From positions 1,561,247-1,625,246 of the forward strand of contig BROE01000013.1 of assembly GCA_036571765.1 (NCBI GenBank): DNA of 64,000 bases. Direction: 5' to 3'. The DNA comes from Plecoglossus altivelis (Eukaryota > Chordata > Actinopteri > Osmeriformes > Plecoglossidae). Positions 1 to 11,008 of the stretch are shown here, in pieces. The position numbers were made by a program, and so were the translations under genes. Under the pieces are notes generated by a model, which saw only the letters and a program-made list of their open reading frames with translations, had not been told where the DNA came from and ran no database searches. Position 1 is the first letter of the stretch. Each line of letters starts with the position of its first letter.

Positions 1-62
1 TAGGTTGGTTAAAGTGTTGATCTGAAGGTGTCGGTTGGTTAAAGTGTTGACCCGAAGGAATC
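1..62. repeat. Two copies of a 30-bp tandem repeat at the window edge
   Basis: The motif GGTTGGTTAAAGTGTTGA starts at 3 and again at 33, giving a period of 30. The second halves differ by a few bases. It is probably the end of a minisatellite that continues to the left of the window. Confidence 0.7.
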
Positions 63-345
63 TGTTTAATCCCATGTGAAGTTAAACCTCCATATCCCTC
101 TTAAGTTAAGTCAATGACACATTAGAGGTGAGGACAGGGCCCCATCTGCCTCCAAAGACTTTGCTCTCGTCAGGTAAATTCCCTTTGTTAAGCAGCTGGC
201 CTCAGGCTTCAGAAAGTGCACCAACTTTTTATTCTCCAGTTCACCTTCATGACTCTGTTGTACTGTAGCAGGTAAGGACGGGCAGGCAGGCTATTACAAA
301 CCACAGAGAACACATGGATGCATGCGATTTAATCACTCATGGAGG

Positions 346-531
346 CAGACAGAGGAAATAGGGAGAGGTGAGGAAAGGACAAAGGGAGAGAGGGAGAGAG
401 ATGGAAATAGCGAGGGAGGGAGGGAGAGTTGAAGTGAGAGAGGAGGCAGAGGTATGTGTGTAGGGAGAGAGAGAGAGAAGGGGAGGGAGGGGTAGAGAGA
501 GAGCGAGAGAGAGAGAGAGAGAGAGAGGTTA
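346..531. repeat. Purine (GA/GGGA) low-complexity tract
   Basis: The plus strand is nearly all A and G, ending in an uninterrupted GA dinucleotide run around 500-528. The long frame on the minus strand is only the CT complement read as Ser/Leu and is not a gene. Confidence 0.9.
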
Positions 532-1152
532 GAAAGGGTAATGCAGTGCTCTACATCCATACACCTGCCTCATTCACTTCCTATCTTTTACTGCGTTAAT
601 GGCGCCTGACTTACTCATTAATGAGCAGTTTGGCGGAGGGTGTTGACATCCTCTCGACCTGGTTGTGTGTCTGGACAGACGTAGAAACATGCACGGTTTC
701 CTGTACAGGTTTAATCGCCTCACTTAATCACATTTAAGCATATTACAAGCACCAATACATATGGAAAATATATTCTTCCCTATAGGGCCCGCGCAAGATT
801 GGACTGGAACATGCAGCTCTGCGTTGTGACCACTAGATAGAGCTGTTGCTCATCAGAAATGTGACACTGAGCACAGCCTGGAGTGAATGGGATGAACTGC
901 AGAGTGCTTTCCTGCCGTCCAACTGAAGTCATGTTTTATCAGTGGTGTGTTAATGTGTGGTTGTTAAGATGGGCATCTTATAGAGTAACTGTGCGTAGCA
1001 GAGGCCTGTTAAAGGAAGTGGGCGTGGTCTGAATAACAAACCAGATACACCCTCTCTATCTTAGGGTGGGTTGCACTGAATACGATTGAGTAGTATAACA
1101 CAGGGATGTAGCTGGGATGTTATTTAAGCACGCACACTGATATATGCATGCG
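532..1152. other. Unique island, no gene seen
   Basis: This is mixed-composition sequence without tandem repeats. No frame with plausible coding content and no recognised repeat family was found. Confidence 0.6.
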
Positions 1153-1232
1153 CCACACGCACACACACACACAGACACGTATACACACAAACACACGTAT
1201 ACACACACACACGTACACACACACATACACAG
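1153..1232. repeat. Interrupted CA microsatellite
   Basis: CA runs are broken by GTATAC and ACGT steps. It is alternating purine-pyrimidine sequence over most of its length. Confidence 0.9.
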
Positions 1233-1322
1233 TGTGTCCAGGGTTTCACTCTAGGGATAATAGTCTGTTTTAGCTCAAAGGGAGTGTTGGTCACTCCAAG
1301 GGATTCTTCATCAGACTAGATG

Positions 1323-1763
1323 CAGCAGGGAGGGAGAGAGGGGTGAGTAGGGTGAGCGGAGGGGAGGGCTGAGGGGGGAGAGGAGGGGGAGAGGAGGGCT
1401 GAGGTGGGATGAGGAGGAGGAGGGATGAGGAGGGGTGAGGAGGAATGAGGAGAGTGAGCGGAGGGGAGAGGAGGGCTGAGGTGGCAAGGAGGGGAGAGGA
1501 GGAGAAAACAAAGTAAACAAGAGGAGAGGAGAGAAGAAAAAAAAGCAGAGGAGAGGGGAGAGCAGGAAGGGGGAGGGGGGGGAGAGAGGGCTGAGGGGGG
1601 AGGAGAGAAGGAGAAGAGAAGAGAGAAGAAAAGAAGAGAGACGCAGTTTCTAAAGGGGGGAGGGGAGGGAGAGGGTGAGGGGGAGAGGAGGGGCGTTTGT
1701 GGAGGCAGAAGGAAGGTATGAGGAGGGGATTAGGAGGGGTGCAGGAGGGGAGGAGGGAGGTAA
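1323..1763. repeat. Purine-rich minisatellite (GGGGAGAGGAGGG type)
   Basis: Imperfect repeats of GGGGAGAGGAGGGCTGAGG fill this stretch, with runs of G that could form quadruplexes. A shorter version of the same array recurs at about 2430-2580. Both precede a copy of the ~0.8-kb duplication, so the array belongs to the duplicated unit. Confidence 0.85.
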
Positions 1764-1773
1764 GAGAATGTCT

Positions 1774-2391
1774 TGTAACGAAAGGACCATGGTGTTGTTG
1801 GATGGTAGAGTCTTGACTTCAGTACAGTACAGATACTGTGTATCATACGCACACACACACACAGTAAAGATCTGTGGTATCACACACACACCACACAGTA
1901 CAGTACTGTGCTATCACACACCACAACACAGTACACGATAACTGTGTTATCATACACACACGCACTAAGACCACACAGTTTGCCGCACCACACACACACA
2001 CACACACACATGCAAACCTCCAACTGTATCACCACACACACCCTCTCTTCCCTGTCTGACGTAGATTTGAGAAAAGTAGCAGGGATGGAAGGTTGGATGA
2101 GCATTGATGATGACGCTCTGCAAAGCTCCATCTTTCTGCTTAAACAGCTGGTTTGATGCCACAAGAGGGGAGGATGAGGTGATTTACAGAAGCCGAGCTA
2201 TCAAAGTATCAAAGTGATGCATGGCGAAGGAGAGAGGAGTCAAGATGGAAGCCACTTAAACAGTCCTGCAAGACGAGGAGTAGCAGTGTGAACAAAGGGG
2301 CGGAGCCACCACTCACCTCCTCGCCTGTCTTAACGAGCTGGTTTTATGAGACGGCTTCAGGAAGAGTGCTCCTCTCTGCCCCCCTCCCCCC
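1774..2391. repeat. Tandem segmental duplication, copy 1
   Basis: From TGTAACGAAAGGACCATGG at 1774 the sequence runs through a CA/ACAGTA microsatellite block (about 1850-2040) into about 310 bp of unique sequence. It ends at a C-rich run. The same order recurs from 2590. The unique part is nearly identical in both copies, with only a couple of differences seen (near 2075 versus 2873). No exon-like frame is evident in it. Confidence 0.9.
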
Positions 2392-2429
2392 TGCCCACAC
2401 CCCGCCTGTCGTGGCGGCTGAGCGCGGAC

Positions 2430-2580
2430 TGAGGGGTGTGGAGGGGAGAGGAGGGCTGAGGAGGGGAGAGGAGGGGGAGAGGAGGAGGGGAGAGGAGGGG
2501 GAGAGGAGGGGTGTGGAGGGCAAAGGAGGGATGAGGAGGGGGATAGGAGGGGTGAGGAGGGGGAGAGGAGGGGTGAGGTG
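2430..2580. repeat. Purine-rich minisatellite, second block
   Basis: Repeats of GGGGAGAGGAGGGG with TGAGG inserts, related to the array at 1323-1763. It sits between the two duplicated segments. Confidence 0.85.
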
Positions 2581-2589
2581 AATAGAATG

Positions 2590-3203
2590 TGTAACGAAAG
2601 GACCATGGTGTTGTTGGATGGTAGAGTCTTGACTTCAGTACAGTACAGATACTGTGTATCATACGCACACACACACAGTAAAGATACTGTGTATCACACA
2701 CACACACACAGTACAGATACTGTGTATCACACACACACACACAGTACAGATACTGTGTATCATACACACACGCACAGACACACGTGCCGACACACACACA
2801 CGCACATGCAAACACTCTCAACTGTATCACACACACACCCTCTCTTCCCTGTCTGACGTAGATTTGAGAAGAGTTGCAGGGATGGAAGGTTGGATGAGCA
2901 TTGATGATGACGCTCTGCAAAGCTCCATCTTTCTGCTTAAACAGCTGGTTTGATGCCACAAGAGGGGAGGATGAGGTGATTTACAGAAGCCGAGCTATCA
3001 AAGTATCAAAGTGATGCATGGCGAAGGAGAGAGGAGTCAAGATGGAAGCCACTTAAACAGTCCTGCAAGACGAGGAGTAGCAGTGTGAACAAAGGGGCGG
3101 AGCCACCACTCACCTCCTCGCCTGTCTTAACGAGCTGGTTTTATGAGACGGCTTCAGGAGATGTGCTCCTCTCTGCCCCCCCTCCCCCCTGCCCCCCCGC
3201 CTG
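2590..3203. repeat. Tandem segmental duplication, copy 2
   Basis: Second copy of the segment at 1774-2391, offset by 816 bp at its left end and 797 bp at its right end. The difference comes from repeat-number change inside the CA block (about 2660-2840), which here shows a regular module of ACAGTACAGATACTGTGTAT plus CA runs. It ends in a C-rich run. Confidence 0.9.
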
Positions 3204-3403
3204 TGGGGCTGGAGGGATGTTAGGTGTGGGCTGGAGGGATGAGGGATGTTAGGGATGGCATTGAGAAGATAATAGGATGGATGGAGACCTGATGGATGGC
3301 TGAGAGGGGTGGCAGGATTGACATGAAGACATAAACAGAGATCATTGCTTAGCCAATCTTCATCAGATGGAACCTGTGTGTTTATGTTCTAGATGTTTCA
3401 CGG

Positions 3404-3651
3404 AGGTTCTATCCCACGGAGGTTCTATCCCACGAAGGTTCTATCCCACAGAGGTTCTATCCCACGGAGGTTCTATCCCACGAAGGTTCTATCCCACGGA
3501 GGTTCTATCCCACGAAGGTTCTATCCCACAGAGGTTCTATCCCACGGAGGTTCTATCCCACAAAGGTTCTATCCCACAGAGGTTCTATCCCACGGAGGTT
3601 CTATCCCACGGAGGTTCTATCCTACGGAGGTTCTATCCCACATCCCTGCAC
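3404..3651. repeat. 16-bp minisatellite, about 15 copies
   Basis: The unit is GGTTCTATCCCACGGA. Variation is confined mainly to the CGG/CGA/CAG/CAA positions after CCCA. Because 16 is not a multiple of 3, and the unit has no stop on the plus strand, overlapping frames stay open. The apparent proteins here are artefacts. Confidence 0.95.
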
Positions 3652-4065
3652 CATGTTCACAACTTTGCTTTGGTTTTCATTTCTTCAGGCTTGTGAAGAG
3701 ACAGGCTGTGTGCATGAGATCATGACAGTATGTCTGAGTCCAGAACCCACCTTGTTCTTGGTCTCTGTTTGCGCCTCTGCTGTGTAAGCGGATTGGCTAG
3801 TGGTCGCCAGGTAAATAACTGACCTCACTCAACACTGGCATCATCACCCAGACATGCTGATTGGATAGGTCTCTGATGAACTTCCCAGAAGCCCTTATTT
3901 GGTTTAGTGGGTAATGGGCCCAATTGGCCATTGCAGACAACAGGAAGTGTTTTGTCCAGGCGGAGCCGAACAGCCTTGATTGTCTAGAAATCAATTTGGA
4001 CTCCCTGTAATTTAAGCAAATAACTGAGGAGGGGCTAATTAGACACATTCTTTGTGAATGTGAGA
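3652..4065. other. Unique island, no gene seen
   Basis: This is complex sequence, including a well-formed stretch around 3790-4040 with AT-rich motifs such as CTAATTAG. A minus-strand frame of about 100 codons crosses into the CA array and shows no recognisable domain. Confidence 0.5.
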
Positions 4066-4245
4066 TACTCACACACATATACATGCACATACACACACAC
4101 ACTTATATACACGCACATACACATACATACGCACACACATACATGCACACACACATACACACTTATATACACGTACATACACATACATACGCACACACAT
4201 ACATGCACATATACACACACACACATACACACACTCACAATTCAC
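4066..4245. repeat. CA/ATAC array with a 60-bp higher-order period
   Basis: CA, TACA and GCACA motifs alternate. The string ACTTATATACACG occurs at 4101 and 4161, so a 60-bp composite unit is repeated at least twice above the dinucleotide level. Confidence 0.9.
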
Positions 4246-4294
4246 TTTCTCTGAATGTGTCTTTCGGCTTTCTTTGTCTCTCTCTCTCTCTCAG

Positions 4295-4356
4295 GTCATA
4301 CAGAGGCAGGTCAGAGGTCATACAGAGGCAGGTCAGAGGTCATACAGAGGCAGAGG
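4295..4356. repeat. 22-bp tandem repeat, three copies
   Basis: The motif GGTCATACAGAGGCAGG plus TCAGA is repeated directly after a short CT run. Confidence 0.85.
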
Positions 4357-4487
4357 TCAGTACTGGCCAGTGAGTACTGGCTGGATGTCCTTGTAGTTCT
4401 GTAGTGGCTCTCTAGACAACAGCTGTGATCAGCAAACAGTCTGGATGTAACCTCCCGTGGTCTGAAGGTTTCCTGGACCTCTTTCCT

Positions 4488-4613
4488 CCTGTCTCCCTTT
4501 CCCTCCCTCCCTCCCTCCCCCCTCCCCCTTCCCTCCCTCCCTCCCTCCCTCCCTCCCTCCCTCCCCTCCTCGCCCTTCTCCCCCTCTCCCTCCCCCTCCC
4601 CCTCTCCTGCTGG
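4488..4613. repeat. CCCT/CCTC polypyrimidine tract
   Basis: Mostly (CCCT)n on the plus strand, uninterrupted by purines for most of its length. It is a mirror-repeat sequence of the kind that can form intramolecular triplex. Confidence 0.9.
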
Positions 4614-4789
4614 GGACCACAGACAGCTTCCGGCGTCTAATTGAAAGCAGTTTTGTAACAGAGGACCAGTGGAACCCAGAGAGGGGGAGACAGGGCGCTT
4701 GCCTGCCAGAGCACAGCCTCCCATTTAGGATTCATTTCCTCCACACCTGGCCTGGGGAAATGAATGGGTGTTAAATCCAGCTCTCTGTT

Positions 4790-5230
4790 CTCTCTCGTTC
4801 TCTCCGCCCTAATTCTGCTCTGCATTCATCATCTCTCTATGCGCAAGTTTTTTTGTCTCTCTATCCTATTCATCTCTCTATCAAGTATTCCTCTCTCTTT
4901 CTATGTTTTATTCCATTCAAGCTCTCTCCGTCTCCCTCAATCCCTCCCTTGGTCATTTTCTCTCCCCTCTCCTTCCTCCCTCCCCCCTTCCTCGCCTCCT
5001 TGCCCGTTCCATTCCTCCTCCCCTTTCCTTGGCGTCCTCCCTCCCATCCTCTCTGCCTCCCATCCTCCCTCCTTGCCTCTCCTCCTCCTCCCTGGTCTTC
5101 CCCACCTCGGTCACTTCTGTCACATGCCTTCTCGCCTGCCCTCTCATCTTAGTGCCTCGTGCCTTGTCCTGCACGTCTCCCTCGCCTCCTTCCCTCCCTT
5201 CCCTCCTCCCCAGTCTCTGCATTTCCTCCG
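4790..5230. repeat. Pyrimidine-rich low-complexity region
   Basis: Irregular CT, CCT and CCTT strings with few purines. The open frames translate to Ser/Pro/Leu runs and are not credible genes. Confidence 0.8.
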
Positions 5231-5723
5231 CGCGGTTCCCTACCTTCCGGGCCATCCCTCCGCGTCTGCTGGTCTCCTCGGTGTCCCTGCCTTCACCGCT
5301 GCCTTACCCTCGCCCCCGTCCGTCATGACCTCTCGTGCCTTCTCTGCCGTGCCGTGTCGCTGTGCCGTGCTGCTCACCCCCGTGATGTGTCGCCTTCGAC
5401 GGTGTCTTCCGTCGAGCCGAGGGCTCCTGCGCCTTGGCCTTTGCCCTTAGTCTCTTCGCCATCACACTTGTTTTTTTTTCGACACGTTGGTGTTCTTCGT
5501 TTCGTGTTGTGAGTTCCGTCCTTCCGTTTCTCTCTCGATTCTACGATCGCCGGCCGACATATTGCCCCAAGGTGCCGTGGTGTTTGCTCAGTGAGGCGGT
5601 ATCTTACGGCTCTTGTGAGTTGTGTCATTCACAAGGACTCAGAATAGTCGGAGCCGATACCAGCTGGTTTTTGGTAGAAAGTACAGTATGCGTGCAGCAA
5701 TTATCTGATAGGAATCGGGTACT
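5231..5723. other. CpG-containing, pyrimidine-biased stretch, no gene seen
   Basis: Composition remains T/C rich but CpG is frequent (for example 5395-5420 and 5540-5560). The 228- and 238-codon plus-strand frames that overlap it have no recognisable domain and run on into simple repeats. It may be a CpG-rich island or degraded array sequence. Confidence 0.4.
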
Positions 5724-6545
5724 ATGTATCTCCCTCCCTCCCACAGTCTCCCTCCTTTCACCTCCTCCCTCCCACAGTCTCCCTCCCTCCTTTCACCCCC
5801 TCCATCCCCCTTTTCACCCTCTCTCTCCCACAGTCTCACTCCCTCTCACAGTCTCCCTCCCACCTCTCACAGTCTCCCTCCACCCACCCACACCCTCTCT
5901 CTCCCTTCGTCCTTCACCTTTCATTCTGTGCTTTCTCTCCCTCTCTTCTCATCCCTCCCTCTCCTCCTCTGTCATCCCTCCCTCTCCTCCTCTGTCATCC
6001 CTCTCTCTCCTCCACTGTCATCTCCCTCTCTCCTCTTCTGTCATCCCTCTCTCTCTCCTCCTCTACCATCTCTCTCCTCCACTGTCATCCCTCTCTCCTC
6101 CTCTGTCATCCCTCTCTCTCCTCCTCTGTCATCTCTCCGTCTCCTGTTAGCTCTCTCCCTCTCCGTCATCTCTCCGTCTCCTGTTAGCTCTCTCCCTCTC
6201 TGTCATCCCTCTCTCTCCTCCTCTGTCATCTCTCTCTCCTCCTCTGTCATCTCTCCGTCTCCTGTTAGCTCTCTCCCTCTCTGTCATCCCTCTCTCTCCT
6301 CCTCTGTCATCCCTCTCTCTCCTCCTCTGTCATCTCTCTCTCTCCTCCTCTGTCATCCCTCTCTCTCCTCCTCTGTCATCCCTCTCTCTCCTCCTCTGTC
6401 ATCCCTCTCTCCTCCTCTGTCATCCCTCTCTCCTCTGTCATCTCTCTCCTCCTCTGTCATCCCTCTCTCCTCCTCTGTCATCTCTCTCCTCCTCTGTCAT
6501 CCCTCTCTCCTCTGTCATCTCTCTCTGTCCTCCTCTGTCATCCAT
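5724..6545. repeat. Pyrimidine minisatellite (CTCCTCCTCTGTCATCC type)
   Basis: The first part is CCTCCCACAGTCTC-like repeats. From about 5935 the unit is roughly 20-21 bp, CTCCTCCTCTGTCATCC with CTCT spacers, plus a variant ending CCGTCTCCTGTTAGC. It is stop-free on the plus strand, which creates a spurious 321-codon frame. Confidence 0.95.
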
Positions 6546-7013
6546 GATCATCCACCTCAGTCTGTTCCTGCTGATAAATATTCTTCGAAGAAAACTCGTT
6601 TGGTTCCTTGTATTGTACAGAAGCATAATCACAGAATAAGAAGATGTTTTAATGATCAATCAAGCAGTTTGTTCTGTGCATCCTGCTGAAACTATTCAAA
6701 TGAAAAGAACCCTGCTGTCTCAAGAGAACAATCGCTGCGTAAACCCTTGTTCCTTAACGACAAAATCTCTCATCTAAACTTTAGTTTTCTTGTTTAAAAA
6801 GACATCATCTTCCATGTCACTAATCCTGCTTCATGTATACAGCAGCGAAATGTGTCGTTAAACTGGATTCAAACTCCCAAACTTTCTTGGCCAGATTAAT
6901 AATTACTTCTCAGTTGTTGATGCTTTGCTTGAAAATGAGAAACGCAGAACTAACAGATTTTTCTTGTTCCTCTTTGTCGGTTTAAATCTGACACCACACA
7001 CCCAAACCTTTGC
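6546..7013. other. Unique AT-rich island, no gene seen
   Basis: Complex sequence with no tandem repeat and no long coding frame. No known element was recognised. Confidence 0.5.
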
Positions 7014-7160
7014 TCAAGTTTGAAGTTTAGTTTGAAGTTTATTTGTCATTTATAAAGTACATGATGAGGATGTTATCTGGCAGGGATGCTGTAGGATTGA
7101 TCAGTGAGTACATGATGAGGACGTTATCTGACAGGGATGCTGTTGGTTTGGAATGGCTGA
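7014..7160 (-). mobile_element. Possible LINE 3' end with heptamer tail (minus strand)
   Basis: On the minus strand the sequence reads ATGACAAATAAACTTC followed by repeats of AAACTTC. L2/CR1-like retrotransposons typically end in such short tandem tails after an AATAAA-like motif. Upstream in that orientation, two copies of a ~51-bp unit (TACATGATGAGGA at 7059 and 7110) lie in the body. No reverse transcriptase frame is present, so it is at best a 3' fragment. Confidence 0.35.
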
Positions 7161-7261
7161 AGAGGACTGAGATCTTCATATACGCTTTGAAACCCGGTCC
7201 TTTTGATATTCAGTTAGCCTGTGGTGTTACCTGTCACTGCACAAGTGAACCAGAGTCACGC

Positions 7262-8298
7262 TCACTGATGGAGGAAGCAGCTCCCTGACGGAGGAAGCAG
7301 CTCACTGACGGAGGAAGCAGCTCCCTGATGGAGGAAGCAGGAAGCAGTTCCCTGATGGAGGAACCAGGAAGCAGCTTCCTGACGGAGGAAGCAGCTCCCT
7401 GACGGAGGAAGCAGCTCCCTGACGGAGGAAGCAGCTCTCTGACGGAGGAAGCAGCTCCCTGATGGAGGAAGCAGGAAGCAGCTCTCTGACGGAGGAAGCA
7501 GGAAGCAGCTCTCTGACGGAGGAAGCAGCTCCCTGACGGAGGAAGCAGCTCCCTGATGGAGGAAACAGGAAGCAGCTCTCTGACGGAGGAAGCAGCTCCC
7601 TGACGGAGGAAGCAGGAAGCAGCTCCCTGACGGAGGAAGCAGGAAGCAGCTCCCTGACGGAGGAAGCAGCTCTCTGACGGAGGAAGCAGCTCCCTGACGG
7701 AGGAAGCAGGAAGCAGCTCCCTGACGGAGGAAGCAGCTCCCTGACGGAGGAAGCAGCTCTCTGACTGAGGAAGCAGCTCCCTGACGGAGGAAGCAGGAAG
7801 CAGCTCCCTGACGGAGGAAGCAGGAAGCAGCTCCCTGACAAAGGAAGCAGCTCCCTGACGGAGGAAGCAGGAAGCAGCTCTCTGACGGAGGAAGCAGGAA
7901 GCAGCTCTCTGACGGAGGAAGCAGGAAGCAGCTTCCTGATGGAGGAAGCAGGAAGCAGCTCTCTGACGGAGGAAGCAGGAAGCAGCTCTCTGACGGAGGA
8001 AGCAGGAAGCAGCTCTCTGACGGAGGAAGCAGCTCCCTGACGGAGGAAGTAGCTCTCTGACGGAGGAAGCAGGAAGCAGCTTCCTGATGGAGGAAGCAGG
8101 ATGCAGCTTCCTGATGGAGGAAGCAGGAAGCAGCTTCCTGACGGAGGAAGCAGCTCTCTGACGGAGGAAGCAGCTCCCTGACGGAGGAAGCTGTTCACTG
8201 ATGGAGGAAGCAGCTCCCTGATGGAGGAAGCAGCTCTCTGACGGAGGAAGCAGCTCTCTGACAGAGGAAGCTGTTCACTGACGGAGGAAGCTGCTTCC
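7262..8298. repeat. Mixed 20/27-bp minisatellite, about 1 kb
   Basis: The 20-bp unit is CGGAGGAAGCAGCTCCCTGA. A 27-bp form contains an extra GGAAGCA heptamer. The two forms are interspersed irregularly with T/C and C/T/A point variants. A 359-codon minus-strand frame (Ser-Val-Arg-Glu-Leu-Leu-Pro repeats) is open only because no unit contains a stop. It drifts through all registers and is not a gene. Confidence 0.95.
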
Positions 8299-8465
8299 TT
8301 TTCCGTCTGTCTGCTGTCGCCTGAGAGAGATGCAGGAGGAACGGAGGAAAGCCAAGGAACCTTATTGGATGCATAAATCACTTCCTGGTTGCAGGGTGTG
8401 TTGTTTCACGGCTAATGGATCTCTTCCTTCGCTCTGTAAATCACGACTCACAGCGGATACCTTCA

Positions 8466-8680
8466 CAGGGGAGGGAGGGAGGGATGAATGGGGGGAGGGA
8501 GGGAAGAATGGAGGGAGGGAAGGAAGAATGGGGGTAGGGAGGGAAGAATAGGGGGAGGGAAGAATGAAGGAAGAAAGTAGAGAGGGAAAGAATAAAGGAG
8601 GGAGGCAAGGAGGGAAGGAAGGAAGGAAGAAAGGAGGGAGGGAAGGAAGGAAGGAAGAAAGAAAGGAGGCAGGGAAGCTC
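8466..8680. repeat. Purine tetranucleotide array (GGGA/GGAA)
   Basis: GGGAGGGA and GGAAGGAAGAA runs with ATG interruptions every 20-25 bp. Confidence 0.9.
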
Positions 8681-9001
8681 CTCATCCCGCTCCTAGTGGC
8701 TTCAGGGTTCAGTAGAGCAGCAGCTCAGACGCTGCATGGCTGCGCTGTGGCTGCTCTGTGGCGGCTCTGCTCTGTGGCTGCTCTGTGTCCTGTACAGTAT
8801 TGGAGTGTTGTCTCTGCCCAAAGAGGACAGCATTAATCCCAAACTGTTTGGCAGAGTCACCCCGAGTTCATTCCTGAAGGCTGGAACTTCCTGTGGGCAG
8901 AGTTCTGGGACACCTTGAACTCCACATGACTCCCTGGACAAGTGCCACACTCGTCCCAGGTTCATTTTTCTTGCGAACCTGGATGGAAGTGATACGAAGT
9001 T
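8681..9001. other. Unique island with a short GTGGCTGCTCT repeat
   Basis: Around 8740-8790 the motif TGTGGCTGCTCTG is repeated a few times. The remainder is complex sequence. Short frames on both strands show no known domain. Confidence 0.45.
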
Positions 9002-9232
9002 GGAAATGACTCTCTGAAATGACTCCCTCTGGTTTAACTCCCCTTGTAATGACTCGCCCTAAAATGATTCCCTCTAGAGTGATGGCCTCTGAAATGGCTC
9101 ACACTCTAATGACACTTTCTAAAGTGACTCCCTTTAAAATGACTTGTTCTAAAATGACTCAAACTAAAATGACTCCCTTTTCAAATGATTCACTCTGAAA
9201 TAACTCCCACCGCAACAAATGACTCGCTTCCT
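9002..9232. repeat. Old degenerate minisatellite (AAAATGACTCCCT type)
   Basis: About a dozen diverged copies of a 16-19 bp unit, AATGACTC followed by pyrimidines and AAA, with many substitutions and small indels. It is much more diverged than neighbouring arrays, so it is probably older. Confidence 0.75.
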
Positions 9233-9469
9233 GGGTCATTACAGCTGTTTGTCACTGTCTTATTATCATAGCATAATGAGTGTTGATTATTTCCTCCTCA
9301 TCCAGCAGTAGATGTTGTTAAAACCTCTCCTGTTTTCTTCTCACAGTCTCCACATTTTCATGGCTTCTTATTTAATCTAGCGACAGTCATGCGACTGTCG
9401 TCATGGCAGCATGATTCGATCAGACCCTACGGCTTTAACCCTGGCCTCTACTGTGGACATCCCTGCTAG
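9233..9469. other. Unique spacer, nothing recognised
   Basis: Complex sequence between two arrays. No gene or known repeat was seen. Confidence 0.5.
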
Positions 9470-9768
9470 CCTCCTCTCTCCTCTCCTTACTGTCTCTCCT
9501 CTCATTCCTCTCCCTCCTCTCCTCTCCTCTCCGTCCTCTCTCTCCTTTCACTCTCTCCTCTCCTTCCTCTCTCTCCTCTCATTCCTTTCTCTCCTTCCTT
9601 CCTTCCTCTCTCACCCTCTCCTCTCCTTCCTCTCTCCTCCCTCTCTCTCCTTCCTCTCTCTCTCCTTCCTCTCTCTCTCCTTCCTCTCTCTCCTTCCTTC
9701 CTCTCTCTCCTCTCCCTCTCTCTTCTCCTTCCTCTCTCTCCTTCCTCTCTCCTCTCCCTCCTCACCTG
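9470..9768. repeat. CT/CCTT polypyrimidine array
   Basis: CTCTCTCCTTCCT-type repeats without purines over long stretches. Confidence 0.9.
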
Positions 9769-9988
9769 GTTCTTCCAGCATCTCTGGCCCTGCTGACGCC
9801 TTCACCGAACGCACCCAGCCGGAAAAGACTCATTACGAAGGCGAGCCAGTTACTGAACTTTGACCCTTTTTCCCTGTACTGACACAGAGCCGTCAATCTC
9901 CTCTCCTTCACAACTTTCTTTTGCTCGCGCTTCCATTGCCTCCACCTGGCCTCCGGCTCCCCCTACAGGTCGCGGTTGTTTACGACAA

Positions 9989-10140
9989 ATTCCTCTCTCT
10001 TTCTCTCTCTTTCTGTCTCTCTCTCTTTCTCTCTGTCTCTCTCCCTTCCTCTCTTTGTCTCTCTCTGTCTCCCTCCTTTTCTCTCTGTCTCTCTCCCTTT
10101 CTCTCTCTCTCCTCCCCTCTCCACTTCCTCTCTTCTTTCC
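9989..10140. repeat. CT-rich array (CTCTCTTTCTCTGTCT)
   Basis: CT dinucleotides with TTT and GT interruptions. Frames on both strands are low-complexity artefacts. Confidence 0.9.
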
Positions 10141-10482
10141 TGCCCTCCAGACTCTCCCAAACTCAGAGCTATCCAGCTTTGTAATTACCACAAAGAAGGG
10201 GGTACAGAGGTGACGCTTAGCCTCCGTCTTGGCAGACGAGCATGCAGCCATTAATGATGTATGAATGTGGCTACCTGCAGGGCTGGGCAGAGACGGCGTG
10301 ACGGAAGCTAATTAGCGTTTAGCAAGAGGCTTCAGCAACCTCATGCATGCTTGTGACCTTCTCGTGCCTCTCTTGACAGAGCTCTCTTTCGTTTTGTTCT
10401 CTTTAGTCTTCAGTTCTCTCTGTCTTTCTCAGTTCTATGTCTGTCTCTCCCCCCTTTCTATCTCTCTCTGTCTCCCTCAATT
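10141..10482. other. Unique island with homeodomain-like AT motifs
   Basis: Complex sequence containing CATTAATGATG (about 10248) and CTAATTAGCG (about 10308). Such motif-rich islands can be conserved non-coding elements, but nothing here proves it. No exon was recognised. Confidence 0.35.
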
Positions 10483-11008
10483 GCATCTCTGTGTCTCTTC
10501 ATGTATCTCTGTGTCTCTCTGTGTATCTCTGTGTCTCTCCGTGTATCTCTGTGTCTCTCTGTGTATCTCTGTGTATCTCTGTGTATCTCCGTGTATCTCC
10601 GTGTCGCTCTGTGTATCTCTGTGTCTCTCTGTGTATCTCTGTGTATCTCTGTGTATCTCTGTGTCTCTCTGTCTCTCCATGTATCTCTGTGTATCTCTGT
10701 GTCTCTCTGTGTATCTCTGTGTCTCTCTGTGTATCTCCGTGTATCTCCGTGTCGCTCTGTGTATCTCTGTGTATCTCTGTGTATCTCCGTGTATCTCCGT
10801 GTCGCTCTGTGTATCTCTGTGTATCTCTGTGTATCTCTGTGTATCTCCGTGTCGCTCTGTGTATCTCTGTGTCTCTCTGTCTCTCCATGTCTCTCTGTGT
10901 CTCTCCGTGTATCACTGTGTATCTCTGTGTATTTCTGTGTCTCTCCATGTATCTCCGTGTCTCTCCGTGTCTCTCCATGTATCTCCGTGTCTCTCCGTGT
11001 CTCTCTCT
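10483..11008. repeat. 12-bp minisatellite (TGTGTATCTCTG), about 44 copies
   Basis: Units are TGTGTATCTCTG and TGTGTCTCTCTG with CCG/CTG variants. The unit is a multiple of 3 and lacks stops, giving long frames on both strands (plus 270 and 198 codons, minus 159). These are artefacts. Confidence 0.95.

Noticed and set aside
3404..3651. CRISPR or binding-site array of 16-bp repeats
   Set aside because: No spacers between units; simple tandem repeat.
5434..6689. 238- and 321-codon plus-strand frames
   Set aside because: Mostly CTCCTCCTCTGTCATCC repeat translated as Ser/Leu/Pro.
7302..8381. 359-codon minus-strand frame
   Set aside because: It lies over the 20/27-bp minisatellite, which has no stop in several registers. 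Peptide content is shifted Ser/Arg/Leu/Pro repeats with no domain.
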